From Candidatus Levyibacteriota bacterium (GTDB lineage: Bacteria > Patescibacteria > Microgenomatia > Levybacterales > UBA12049), in contig JACPLG010000009.1 in assembly GCA_016186625.1 (NCBI GenBank), forward strand, positions 1 through 26,122: 26,122 nt of DNA. The letters run 5' to 3'. How positions within the stretch are numbered: position 1 is the first letter of the stretch; each line of letters opens with the position of its first letter. The notes under the pieces are model-generated. The model made no database searches, had not been told where the DNA came from, and was given only the letters and a program-made list of their open reading frames with translations. Positions 1-4,432 of the stretch are shown piece after piece. Both the position numbers and the translations under genes were made by a program.

Positions 1-283
1 CGCTTTCCCAAAGCTATCTCTAACTGTAGGTTTAAAAACCAAATCGTAACCATATGATTTGAGCTGTCGGTACATTTTCTCATTTTGTTTAATATAACCC
101 TATGAATAAAAACGCTTTCTGAACACGAAATTTATCAGACAAATATCTCCTGAATTTTTTAAAATCCAGTTTCCAACCTTTATATGTTCTTCTTCTTCCT
201 TTATAGATATCTTTACTCGTTCCTAAGTTTAAATTTTGACTATCAATAAAAGCATATACTCTGAGCCTTCTCTTTTTCGTCAT
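1..283 (-). pseudogene. Frameshifted, partial second copy of the NYN-domain protein
   Basis: This is a near-identical copy of the 5' part of the NYN gene at 1939-2481. It starts at ATG 283 and follows the intact copy to about residue 62 (the FIG motif). One extra C in the run at 98-100 then shifts the frame and gives a stop at about position 89. The sequence from 1 to 88 still matches the intact gene, but in another frame. By my alignment the two copies differ by seven substitutions and this one indel over about 334 bases. The N-terminal catalytic Asp of the FIDSQN motif is kept. The window edge cuts the 3' end, so I cannot tell whether the rest of the gene exists. A sequencing or assembly error at the C run is possible, because this is a repeat at a window edge. 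Confidence 0.75.
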
Positions 284-290
284 ATTAAAA

Positions 291-296
291 ATCTTA
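291..296 (-). promoter_or_regulatory. -10 box of the NYN pseudogene copy
   Basis: TAAGAT lies 7 nt before the ATG at 283, the same arrangement as in the intact copy (2489-2494). No convincing -35 box sits 17 nt upstream; the nearest TTGACA is 33 nt away, in the module boundary. Confidence 0.35.
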
Positions 297-325
297 GCAT
301 TTTTGAGGATGGAAAACTACGATGT

Positions 326-365
326 TTTGTGTCAACCCTTCTTAAATTCAGGATAAAGGCTGGGG
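326..365 (+). repeat. Module boundary A (with inserted element)
   Basis: TTTGTGTCAA (326-335) and GGCTGGGG (358-365) are the two halves of the boundary seen uninterrupted at 986-1003. Between them lie 18 bases beginning CCCTTC and ending TCAGGA, then TAAA, which looks like a degraded copy of the TCAA left of the insert. Confidence 0.6.
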
Positions 366-368
366 AGT

Positions 369-620
369 TTATAAAAATTTGCGGGTGTAGTTTTGGATAA
401 GAATGGACAGCATCAATGCTTCGTCTGATGTATTAACTTTTTCTGTTTTTTTTAAAACCGAGCGGAGATATGGCTTAATCTCTTTTAAGTTTAATTCCCT
501 TTTTCGCACAAGCGCTTCCTGATGGAACCTCTGCGCCATTCGCAGTGAATTGTTGTGATATCCTAAAGCCACCCTTTTAAGATCCATGGCCATTGATTCT
601 AATGCAATTTTATTTTTCAT
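369..620 (-). CDS. Small helical protein, partner of DUF5674 gene
   Basis: This 83-residue protein is rich in Lys, Arg, Leu and Asn, with no signal peptide, membrane segment or catalytic motif that I recognise. It looks mostly helical. Its ATG (620) overlaps the stop of the upstream DUF5674 gene in an ATGA arrangement, so the two are almost certainly translated together from the promoter before 955. The pair fills exactly one module between boundaries A and B. That two-small-gene layout resembles a toxin-antitoxin pair, but nothing in the sequence proves it. I do not recognise a family. Confidence 0.6.
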   Translation of the reverse strand: MKNKIALESMAMDLKRVALGYHNNSLRMAQRFHQEALVRKRELNLKEIKPYLRSVLKKTEKVNTSDEALMLSILIQNYTRKFL

Positions 621-955
621 AGAATTTCTGAAAAGAAAAAAATAGTCAGCTTTTCGTATTCATCTCTTATTTTAGCACTTTGTATTTCATTGCTGGTATT
701 TCCATCTTTTGGTCTGATATTTATAAACGAATTAAAATCAATTATTTTTGTTTCAAGATCAATCCCCCCTCCCCAAAGATCGCTTTGTACCGAACCGTCC
801 TCAAGAAGTATCTTCTCAGATTCAAAATGCCTGTTACATCCCGCAGAGCAAACTTTTCTTTTCACATCAATCACTGTTTTTATATAAACATCAAACTCCT
901 TTCTAAGTTTTTCAATCTCTTCTTTTGTGTAGGGCTTTGATTTGGTAATAATCAT
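617..955 (-). CDS. DUF5674 family protein
   Basis: This 112-residue protein matches my memory of the DUF5674 family: a central stretch with a 'lleDGS-Q-DlWG' core (residues about 50-64) followed by 'SFINIRP-GN-S-EIQ' (about 76-91), where the family has 'LINIRPsqGNrSmEI'. Two Cys (CSAGC, about residues 36-40) sit where many members have a Gly-rich segment. The function is unknown. The ATG at 955 is preceded by TATAAT only 6 nt upstream, so the transcript is probably leaderless. The gene overlaps the next small gene by four bases. Family assignment is from memory of the conserved core. Confidence 0.75.
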   Translation of the reverse strand: MIITKSKPYTKEEIEKLRKEFDVYIKTVIDVKRKVCSAGCNRHFESEKILLEDGSVQSDLWGGGIDLETKIIDFNSFINIRPKDGNTSNEIQSAKIRDEYEKLTIFFFSEIL

Positions 956-961
956 TAACCG

Positions 962-995
962 ATTATAACAGAAGACTTAACTGGCTTTGTGTCAA
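962..995 (-). promoter_or_regulatory. Promoter of the DUF5674 module
   Basis: A perfect TATAAT (967-962) sits 6 nt before the ATG at 955, which places transcription start at the start codon. TTGACA, part of the boundary motif, is at 995-990, but the 22-nt spacing is long for a standard -35. Confidence 0.55.
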
Positions 996-1003
996 GGCTG
1001 GGG
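986..1003 (+). repeat. Module boundary B (uninterrupted form)
   Basis: TTTGTGTCAAGGCTGGGG is the simplest form of the boundary. It looks like an empty site compared with A, C and E, which have extra sequence after TCAA. Confidence 0.7.
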
Positions 1004-1015
1004 AGATTTTATAGC

Positions 1016-1246
1016 TTAACTTCTCTGGTTGGCAACGTAATAATCGAGAAGTCTTCTTATCATTGCCTGATAAGATGCATTGTGTTTTTTAGCAGCTCCT
1101 TTAAAAAAGTTCAAACTCTTCTCAGAAAGCGTTAAAGTTACTCTTTTTTTCTTCTCCCTAAGTACGAGAGTTTCAGGACTGGGTAAAAAATCACTTATTA
1201 CCCGCGCTTCAATTGGTTCGTTACTGTATTTGATTTTCTTTTTCAT
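1016..1246 (-). CDS. BrnA-like / CopG-type antitoxin
   Basis: The likely start is the ATG at 1246, giving 76 residues. An upstream in-frame ATG (1279) lies inside the toxin gene, whereas 1246 has a purine-rich AAGGAAG ahead of it. The C-terminal half (about residues 32-76) reads as a ribbon-helix-helix: a basic strand (KKRVTLTLSE) and two helices with an 'ASYQAMIRRLLDYYV' type second helix, as in BrnA/CopG antitoxins. It overlaps the BrnT toxin gene by 26 bases in toxin-first order, as is usual for brnTA. It probably binds and neutralises the toxin and represses the shared promoter. The N-terminal about 30 residues may be the toxin-binding arm. Confidence 0.8.
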   Translation of the reverse strand: MKKKIKYSNEPIEARVISDFLPSPETLVLREKKKRVTLTLSEKSLNFFKGAAKKHNASYQAMIRRLLDYYVANQRS

Positions 1247-1505
1247 AAATTTTTCTTCCTTTTCTCCAATACCCTGCACCGATTATCCGAATACGGGGTT
1301 TTCTGTATGTGAAACGGACAGTAAGTACACCTCCTTTCACTTTTCCAAAAACATAATATCGATTTTCCGCTTTACTATGCAAAGCGTCTCTCGCAATTAC
1401 ACGTTTGGGATCAAGAAATGCGTATTGAGCAGTCCTAAAATCAACGCCGTGTTTTTGTAAATTCCGTGCGTTTTTCTCATCGTCCCACTCAAAAGACGTA
1501 TTCAT
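1221..1505 (-). CDS. brnT: BrnT family ribonuclease toxin
   Basis: The 94-residue product fits BrnT throughout: FEWDDEKNARNLQKHGVDF at residues 5-23, a 'FLDPKRV' segment, a Glu-Asn-Arg-Tyr strand near 47-51 and the basic C-terminal 'RKPRIRIIGA' strand. BrnT has a RelE-like fold and cuts RNA to slow translation. The Lys-His-Gly motif and the C-terminal Arg residues typical of the active site are present. It is followed by an overlapping ribbon-helix-helix antitoxin, which confirms the identity. A TTGACA-N17-TATTAT promoter is upstream, and its -35 lies inside boundary C. The module is complete and looks functional. Confidence 0.9.
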   Translation of the reverse strand: MNTSFEWDDEKNARNLQKHGVDFRTAQYAFLDPKRVIARDALHSKAENRYYVFGKVKGGVLTVRFTYRKPRIRIIGAGYWRKGRKIYEKENQIQ

Positions 1506-1537
1506 AAATATATTACCATATTAGCATATGTTTTTCC

Positions 1538-1566
1538 ATAATAAAATTATACCAACTTTGTGTCAA
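1538..1566 (-). promoter_or_regulatory. Promoter of the BrnT/BrnA module
   Basis: TTGACA (1566-1561) and TATTAT (1543-1538) are 17 nt apart. The -35 is part of boundary C. The predicted leader is about 25 nt with no clear Shine-Dalgarno. A TATAAT at 1552-1547 is an alternative -10. Confidence 0.5.
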
Positions 1567-1598
1567 CCCATTCGACAAGCTCAGGATCAAGGCTGGGG
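1557..1598 (+). repeat. Module boundary C (with inserted element)
   Basis: TTTGTGTCAA (1557-1566), then a 20-bp insert CCCATTCGACAAGCTCAGGA (1567-1586), then TCAA (1587-1590), then GGCTGGGG (1591-1598). The insert is flanked by TCAA on both sides, where boundary B has TCAA once. Confidence 0.7.
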
Positions 1599-1600
1599 GC

Positions 1601-1807
1601 TTATGAGGTTTGGGCGGAAAATTTTATAGTATTAGGGTCAAACGCGTTAATATTCTCTGTTGCGTCCAAAATTTCAATTCCTAAAACTTTTCCCTTCTTA
1701 TCCTCATCCACCACAACTGCATCAGAAATTTTTCTGCTCTTCGAATATTTTCCTTTAGTCAACTCTATATATAATGCGTCTGCCTTTGAATCGTAACGAA
1801 TTTTCAT
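1601..1807 (-). CDS. DUF2283 family protein
   Basis: This 68-residue protein has the DUF2283 signature: an opening 'MKIRYDSKADALYIEL' and the core 'VVVDEDKKGKVLGIEILDA' near residues 31-49. The family is small, beta-rich, of unknown function, and often found next to or in place of toxin-antitoxin genes. Here it stands alone in one module between boundaries C and D. A TTGACA-N17-TAATAA promoter runs out of boundary D, and an AAGGAAAG purine run precedes the start. Length and motif are complete. Confidence 0.88.
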   Translation of the reverse strand: MKIRYDSKADALYIELTKGKYSKSRKISDAVVVDEDKKGKVLGIEILDATENINAFDPNTIKFSAQTS

Positions 1808-1822
1808 ATTATCAATCTTTCC

Positions 1823-1851
1823 TTATTATTTTATCACAGGCTTTGTGTCAA
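1823..1851 (-). promoter_or_regulatory. Promoter of the DUF2283 gene
   Basis: TTGACA (1851-1846, in boundary D) and TAATAA (1828-1823) are 17 nt apart. The predicted transcription start is within about 10 nt of the ATG at 1807. Confidence 0.5.
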
Positions 1852-1868
1852 GGGGGGTTGTTGACAAA
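1842..1868 (+). repeat. Module boundary D (inverted-repeat form)
   Basis: TTTGTGTCAA (1842-1851), a run of six G, then TTG and TTGACAAA. The outer arms TTTGT-TCAA and TTGACAAA are inverted repeats, so the boundary carries a TTGACA -35 box facing each way. Confidence 0.6.
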
Positions 1869-1889
1869 ATCGTACTAATTCGATAATAT
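1861..1889 (+). promoter_or_regulatory. Outward plus-strand promoter without an ORF
   Basis: TTGACA (1861-1866) and TAATAT (1884-1889) are 17 nt apart. No open reading frame follows on this strand before the T-run at 1951. It either drives the structured RNA candidate at 1896-1956 or is left over from a lost module. Confidence 0.4.
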
Positions 1890-1895
1890 AGAGTT

Positions 1896-1956
1896 AATCA
1901 CGAGGGAGAATACGACCAATAGACTATGTGTCTATTTGCTACGCCTCCCGTTTTTT
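1896..1956 (+). ncRNA. Candidate short structured RNA with terminator-like end
   Basis: About 7 nt after the promoter at 1861-1889, the plus strand can fold into an inner perfect hairpin AATAGAC-TATGT-GTCTATT (1918-1936) closed by an imperfect outer stem (GGGAG near 1904-1908 with CTCCC at 1945-1949). T6 follows directly at 1951-1956. This looks like a roughly 60-nt RNA ending at an intrinsic terminator. Its 3' end overlaps the last codons of the NYN gene on the other strand. Alternatively, the hairpin may only mark the 3' end of the NYN transcript. Confidence 0.3.
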
Positions 1957-2481
1957 ATGGTTTTTTTCGACTTTATCTTTATCCCGGATCAAAAACATCT
2001 TATATTCCTGAAACGGATTGAGCAATGAAGATTCTGATTTTCTATTTGGAATAACTATCTTTAACAGCTTTCTGTTTTTTAATAGATATTCATGTAAGCA
2101 ATAAAAGTCTCCATCTCCTGAAACTATGACCGCCTTATCATATTTATCATATTGAATTTTTGCCGCATGAAGCACAAGCTCTGCATCAATATTTCCCTTC
2201 GCTTTCCCAAAGCTATCTCTAACTGTAGGTTTAAAAACCAAATCGTAACCATATGATTTGAGCTGTCGGTACATTTTCTCATTTTGTTTAATATAACCTA
2301 TGAATAAAAACGCTTTCTGAACACGAAATTTATCGGACAAATATCTCCTGAATTTTTTAAAATCCAGTTCCCAACCTTTATATGTTCTTTTTCTTCCTTT
2401 ATAGATATCCTTACTCGTTCCTAAGTTTAAATTTTGACTATCAATAAAAGCATATACTCTGAGCCTTTTCTTTTTCGCCAT
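1939..2481 (-). CDS. NYN-domain (LabA/DUF88-like) putative RNase
   Basis: The 180-residue protein has the PIN-like NYN fold. The conserved acidic residues are visible: Asp14 in FIDSQNLN, Asp99 in KGNIDAELVLHA, and Asp123/Asp125 in VSGDGDFYCL. These coordinate a metal in family members that cut RNA. The C-terminus is very basic (KDKVEKNHKKREA). It forms a single-gene module between boundaries D and E, and a second, frameshifted copy lies at 1-283. TAAGAT sits 7 nt ahead of the ATG, so the mRNA may be leaderless. NYN proteins occur in both RNA turnover and defence settings; the target here is unknown. Confidence 0.85.
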   Translation of the reverse strand: MAKKKRLRVYAFIDSQNLNLGTSKDIYKGRKRTYKGWELDFKKFRRYLSDKFRVQKAFLFIGYIKQNEKMYRQLKSYGYDLVFKPTVRDSFGKAKGNIDAELVLHAAKIQYDKYDKAVIVSGDGDFYCLHEYLLKNRKLLKIVIPNRKSESSLLNPFQEYKMFLIRDKDKVEKNHKKREA

Positions 2482-2532
2482 ATTAAAAATCTTAGCATTT
2501 TTGAGGTTGGAAAACTACGATGTTTTGTGTCA
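2200..2532. repeat. Direct repeat, right copy (partner 1-334)
   Basis: This is the intact partner of the left repeat. Homology ends within boundary E, straight after TTTGTGTCA. Confidence 0.9.
2489..2494 (-). promoter_or_regulatory. -10 box of the NYN gene
   Basis: TAAGAT lies 7 nt before the ATG at 2481. The matching -35 position (TAGTTT, 17 nt up) is weak. Confidence 0.35.
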
Positions 2533-2585
2533 GCCCCGCTGCCAACTTTTCAATGAATTGGATTCTTACGGGATCAAGGCTGGGG
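2524..2585 (+). repeat. Module boundary E (with longer insert)
   Basis: TTTGTGTCA (2524-2532) and TCAAGGCTGGGG (2574-2585) are separated by about 41 bases. The insert contains an imperfect hairpin (CCAACTTTTC with GAATTGG around 2542-2560). It is unlike the inserts at A and C but occupies the same position after TCA. Confidence 0.55.
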
Positions 2586-2616
2586 TATTCACTCTTCTAA
2601 TTTAAATCCCGAGAGT

Positions 2617-2640
2617 AGCTTCCCACTTGACATGTGGGAA
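2617..2640 (+). repeat. Short hairpin in the gene-less module
   Basis: TTCCCAC and GTGGGAA form a perfect 7-bp stem around a TTGACAT loop. The stretch between boundaries E and F (2586-2652) has no plausible gene; this hairpin is its only feature. Confidence 0.4.
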
Positions 2641-2652
2641 CTCAAACTGAAA

Positions 2653-2670
2653 GGCTGGGGGTTGTTGACA
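2653..2670 (+). repeat. Module boundary F (right half)
   Basis: GGCTGGGG (2653-2660) followed by GTTG and TTGACA (2665-2670) matches the right half of boundary D. The left TTTGTGTCAA arm is degraded (AAACTGAAA). Confidence 0.5.
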
Positions 2671-2693
2671 AGAATGTATACAAAGTATATACT
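2665..2693 (+). promoter_or_regulatory. Promoter and likely operator of the RelB/YafQ-like module
   Basis: TTGACA (2665-2670), a 17-nt spacer and TATACT (2688-2693), which ends 6 nt before the ATG at 2700, giving a leaderless transcript. The -10 lies inside the perfect palindrome AGTATATACT (2684-2693), and GTATAC sits just upstream. This is a likely site for autorepression by the antitoxin. Confidence 0.65.
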
Positions 2694-2699
2694 AAATTT

Positions 2700-3005
2700 A
2701 TGAATACAGCAGTAATAAATATAAAAACAAATCCAGAGACTAAAGTAAAAGCTCAGGCTGTAGCAAAAGAACTTGGCTTTAGCCTTAGTGCTCTCATTAA
2801 CGGATATTTAAAACACTTGGTAAAAACAAAGGCTGTACATTTTACTACAGATGAAAAACCTACCAAGTATCTTATTGATGCAATTAAGGAGTCTAAAAAA
2901 GATATAAAGGCAGGAAGAGTCTCTCCTGGTTTTGATAATGCGGAAGATGCACTTAAATGGCTAAATGATCCAAATGCTAAATATATAAATGGAGATAAGG
3001 TTTAG
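2700..3005 (+). CDS. RelB/DinJ-family antitoxin
   Basis: The product from ATG 2700 is 101 residues. An in-frame ATG at 2634 lies upstream of the promoter and would translate through it, so 2700 is preferred. The N-terminus (residues 1-45) fits a RelB/DinJ ribbon-helix-helix: a beta strand 'TAVINIKTNPETKVKAQAVAKELG' in outline, then 'SLSALINGYLKHLV'. The C-terminal part is charged and probably wraps the toxin. The gene overlaps the toxin gene by 17 bases, in antitoxin-first order. The perfect palindrome across the -10 suggests self-repression. The antitoxin neutralises the YafQ/RelE-like toxin encoded next. Confidence 0.85.
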   Translation: MNTAVINIKTNPETKVKAQAVAKELGFSLSALINGYLKHLVKTKAVHFTTDEKPTKYLIDAIKESKKDIKAGRVSPGFDNAEDALKWLNDPNAKYINGDKV

Positions 3006-3258
3006 TCCCCGCTTTCGCAAGCAGTATACAAAATCAAATCAAAAAATTAAAGTATCATTTCATAAGCGTTTAAAGATTTTTGAACAAAATCACAATCATC
3101 CGCTATTAAAGAATCACTCATTGGCGGGAAATTATAAAGGATTAAGAAGTATTAATATAACAGGAGATTGGCGTGCAGTTTACCGGGAAAAAAGAACAAA
3201 TGATAAACTAGAAATTACTTTTGTAGCTCTTGGAACTCATAGCCAGCTATACGGGTAA
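2989..3258 (+). CDS. YafQ/RelE-superfamily mRNA interferase toxin
   Basis: The 89-residue protein has the RelE/ParE-superfamily layout: an N-terminal strand 'IRFSPRFRKQYTK', a helix, 'HPLLKNHSLAGNYKGLRSINITGDWRAVYR' in the middle (only the fold pattern is used here), and the C-terminal 'ALGTHSQLYG' typical of YafQ/HigB-like toxins. The C-terminal His (in GTHSQLYG), the central Arg of DWRAVYR and the Lys/His residues are the likely catalytic set for ribosome-dependent mRNA cleavage. Start ATG 2989 lies inside the antitoxin gene, so translation is coupled. The length is normal for the family and the gene looks intact. Confidence 0.88.
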   Translation: MEIRFSPRFRKQYTKSNQKIKVSFHKRLKIFEQNHNHPLLKNHSLAGNYKGLRSINITGDWRAVYREKRTNDKLEITFVALGTHSQLYG

Positions 3259-3282
3259 TTTAACAAAAAAACTCAATTTGAC

Positions 3283-3315
3283 TTTACGTCAATGCTGGGG
3301 ATTTCGTAATTGACA
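3283..3315 (+). repeat. Module boundary G
   Basis: TTTACGTCAA (3283-3292; two changes from the common form), TGCTGGGG (3293-3300), then TTGACA at 3310-3315. It keeps both the inverted arms and the outward -35 box. Confidence 0.5.
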
Positions 3316-3338
3316 AATGCTTAATTACGGCATATATT
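3310..3338 (+). promoter_or_regulatory. Promoter of the response regulator
   Basis: TTGACA (3310-3315), a 17-nt spacer and TATATT (3333-3338). The -10 ends 7 nt before ATG 3346, so the message should be leaderless. Confidence 0.65.
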
Positions 3339-3345
3339 TGCTGTG

Positions 3346-3738
3346 ATGGCCAAAGTCTTGCTGATTGAGGACGACAAAACCCAAGCAGAGGTATACTTAA
3401 CCAGACTCCTGGGTGAAGGTTACAGCGCAACTTGGGCAAAGGACGGTGAACAGGGCTTAAAAATGGCCCTTGAAAATCAACCCTCTCTTATACTCCTGGA
3501 CATAAAAATGCCCAAAATGGATGGCTTGAGCGTAATGGCGGAACTTCGAAAAGACGAATGGGGTAAAAAAGTCCCAATTATTATACTCACCAACCTTGAT
3601 CCTAATGACGAAATCCTTAGCCACATCACCAAAGATAGTCCATCTTATTTTCTTTTCAAACCATCGACTGACCCTGAAGAAATAATAGACAAAATTAATG
3701 AAACACTTGAAAACCCTCCCCACACAGAAATCACCTAA
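3346..3738 (+). CDS. Single-domain response regulator (CheY-like receiver)
   Basis: From ATG 3346 the protein is 130 residues and consists of one receiver domain with no output domain. All key residues are present: the acidic pair Asp9/Asp10, phospho-acceptor Asp52 in LLDIKMPKMDG, Thr82 (ILTN) and Lys105 (FKP). A GTG at 3343 directly ahead would add one residue; the predicted transcription start favours the ATG. No histidine kinase is nearby, so the phosphodonor is elsewhere. It fills the last module, between boundaries G and H. A lone receiver among toxin-antitoxin cassettes suggests it was acquired with them. Confidence 0.92.
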   Translation: MAKVLLIEDDKTQAEVYLTRLLGEGYSATWAKDGEQGLKMALENQPSLILLDIKMPKMDGLSVMAELRKDEWGKKVPIIILTNLDPNDEILSHITKDSPSYFLFKPSTDPEEIIDKINETLENPPHTEIT

Positions 3739-3746
3739 CCAATAAG

Positions 3747-3764
3747 TTTGGTATCAAGGCAGGT
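3747..3764 (+). repeat. Module boundary H (degenerate)
   Basis: TTTGGTATCAAGGCAGG aligns with TTTGTGTCAAGGCTGGG with a few changes. It lies after the response regulator stop and marks the right end of the array. Confidence 0.4.
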
Positions 3765-3770
3765 AGTGTT

Positions 3771-4247
3771 TTACTCCCATTCCCTTCTTTCCCTTACCGC
3801 TAAAAATCTGGTTGAATATCCAAAATCTCTGATCCTTGTGTTAATAATGGTATAGCCATCTTTTCTTAATCTTCTTATTTCTTCACGCTTTGCCTCTATT
3901 GGATATTTCCAATGCATGGTAAATTTCACTTCGTCAGAATGAAGGACTACGAATTCTCCCGTTTGGTCTCCATTTTGTGATCTACCATTACCACCTTCAT
4001 CTGATAATCTTAATAAAAATGCGCTTTGTCCTTCTCCCACAACCCTTGGTCTTTCCCATCCGTCGCCTCCAACCATAGGAAGAATGGCCGTTGGAAGTAT
4101 GACGCGAGTGACTCCATTCTCAACGACAAATTTAGCTCTATCATATTCGGTTGCGCTCCCTGGTTGTGATCCATCGGGACTAGGATGAGCTAAAATAGAT
4201 CTCGAAGCATCTGTTCCTGTTATTCTTGGTTCTGGTTCAACACTCAT
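3771..4247 (-). CDS. Hypothetical protein
   Basis: This 158-residue protein has no family that I recognise. The first about 35 residues are rich in Pro, Ser, Gly and Asp and look disordered. The middle (about 40-110) is mixed beta with Gly-rich turns ('PMVGGDGWERP', 'GNGRSQNGDQTG'). The last 40 residues are basic and include 'YPIEAKREEIRRLRKDGY', a likely helix followed by strands. There is no signal peptide or membrane segment. GTGGGGAAA just ahead of the ATG could act as a weak ribosome site. It is cut off from the upstream run by the terminator at 4260-4290, so it needs its own promoter, which I could not identify. Confidence 0.6.
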   Translation of the reverse strand: MSVEPEPRITGTDASRSILAHPSPDGSQPGSATEYDRAKFVVENGVTRVILPTAILPMVGGDGWERPRVVGEGQSAFLLRLSDEGGNGRSQNGDQTGEFVVLHSDEVKFTMHWKYPIEAKREEIRRLRKDGYTIINTRIRDFGYSTRFLAVRERREWE

Positions 4248-4259
4248 ATTTTCCCCACG

Positions 4260-4290
4260 AAAAAACCTCCCTTTGGGGAGGCTTGTTTTT
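4260..4290 (-). terminator. Intrinsic terminator of the purine/hydrolase run
   Basis: On the minus strand CCTCCCC-AAA-GGGAGG is followed by TTTTTT. The plus strand has the same stem followed by a weaker T-run (4286-4290), so it may work both ways. It lies about 145 nt after the hydrolase stop. Confidence 0.8.
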
Positions 4291-4316
4291 GACTAGACTT
4301 TTTTAGACTAAGTCAA
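4289..4316. repeat. Imperfect inverted repeat
   Basis: TTGACT and AGTCAA bracket AGACT-TTTTT-AGACT, giving an imperfect stem next to the terminator. It could be part of the 3' structure or a regulator site. The rest of 4317-4432 shows no gene or clear signal. Confidence 0.35.
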
Positions 4317-4432
4317 CCTCCCCTAGGAAGAGGAGATGCTCGATCCAAAAATGTCTTTAATTCCAATTAACATAGCATAATTTAACTATACCAACACATT
4401 TATTCTAATGTCAAGGACAAGTTTGAAAAAAG

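Larger units (their letters stand above)
1..334. repeat. Direct repeat, left copy (partner 2200-2532)
   Basis: The segment matches 2200-2532 at roughly 97-98% identity by eye, in the same orientation. It covers the 5' half of the NYN gene, its upstream region and the first ten bases of the boundary motif. Homology stops right after the TTTGTGTCA of the boundary, and the sequences beyond are unrelated. The left end is set by the window edge. Confidence 0.9.

Noticed and set aside
2634..2699. Longer N-terminus of the RelB-like antitoxin from ATG 2634
   Set aside because: The extra 22 codons run through boundary F and the promoter and do not resemble the antitoxin family.
3310..3345. GTG 3343 as the start of the response regulator
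   Set aside because: It is possible, but ATG 3346 lies exactly where transcription is predicted to start, and it begins the conserved first strand one residue later.
326..3764. Classic integron attC sites at the module boundaries
   Set aside because: The boundaries do not show the GTTRRRY/RYYYAAC core pair with a long imperfect stem, and no integrase gene is in the window. The cassette idea is kept, but not as a standard integron.
326..3764. CRISPR-like spaced repeats
   Set aside because: The intervals are long, unequal and filled with genes; the repeats are degenerate and there are no cas genes.
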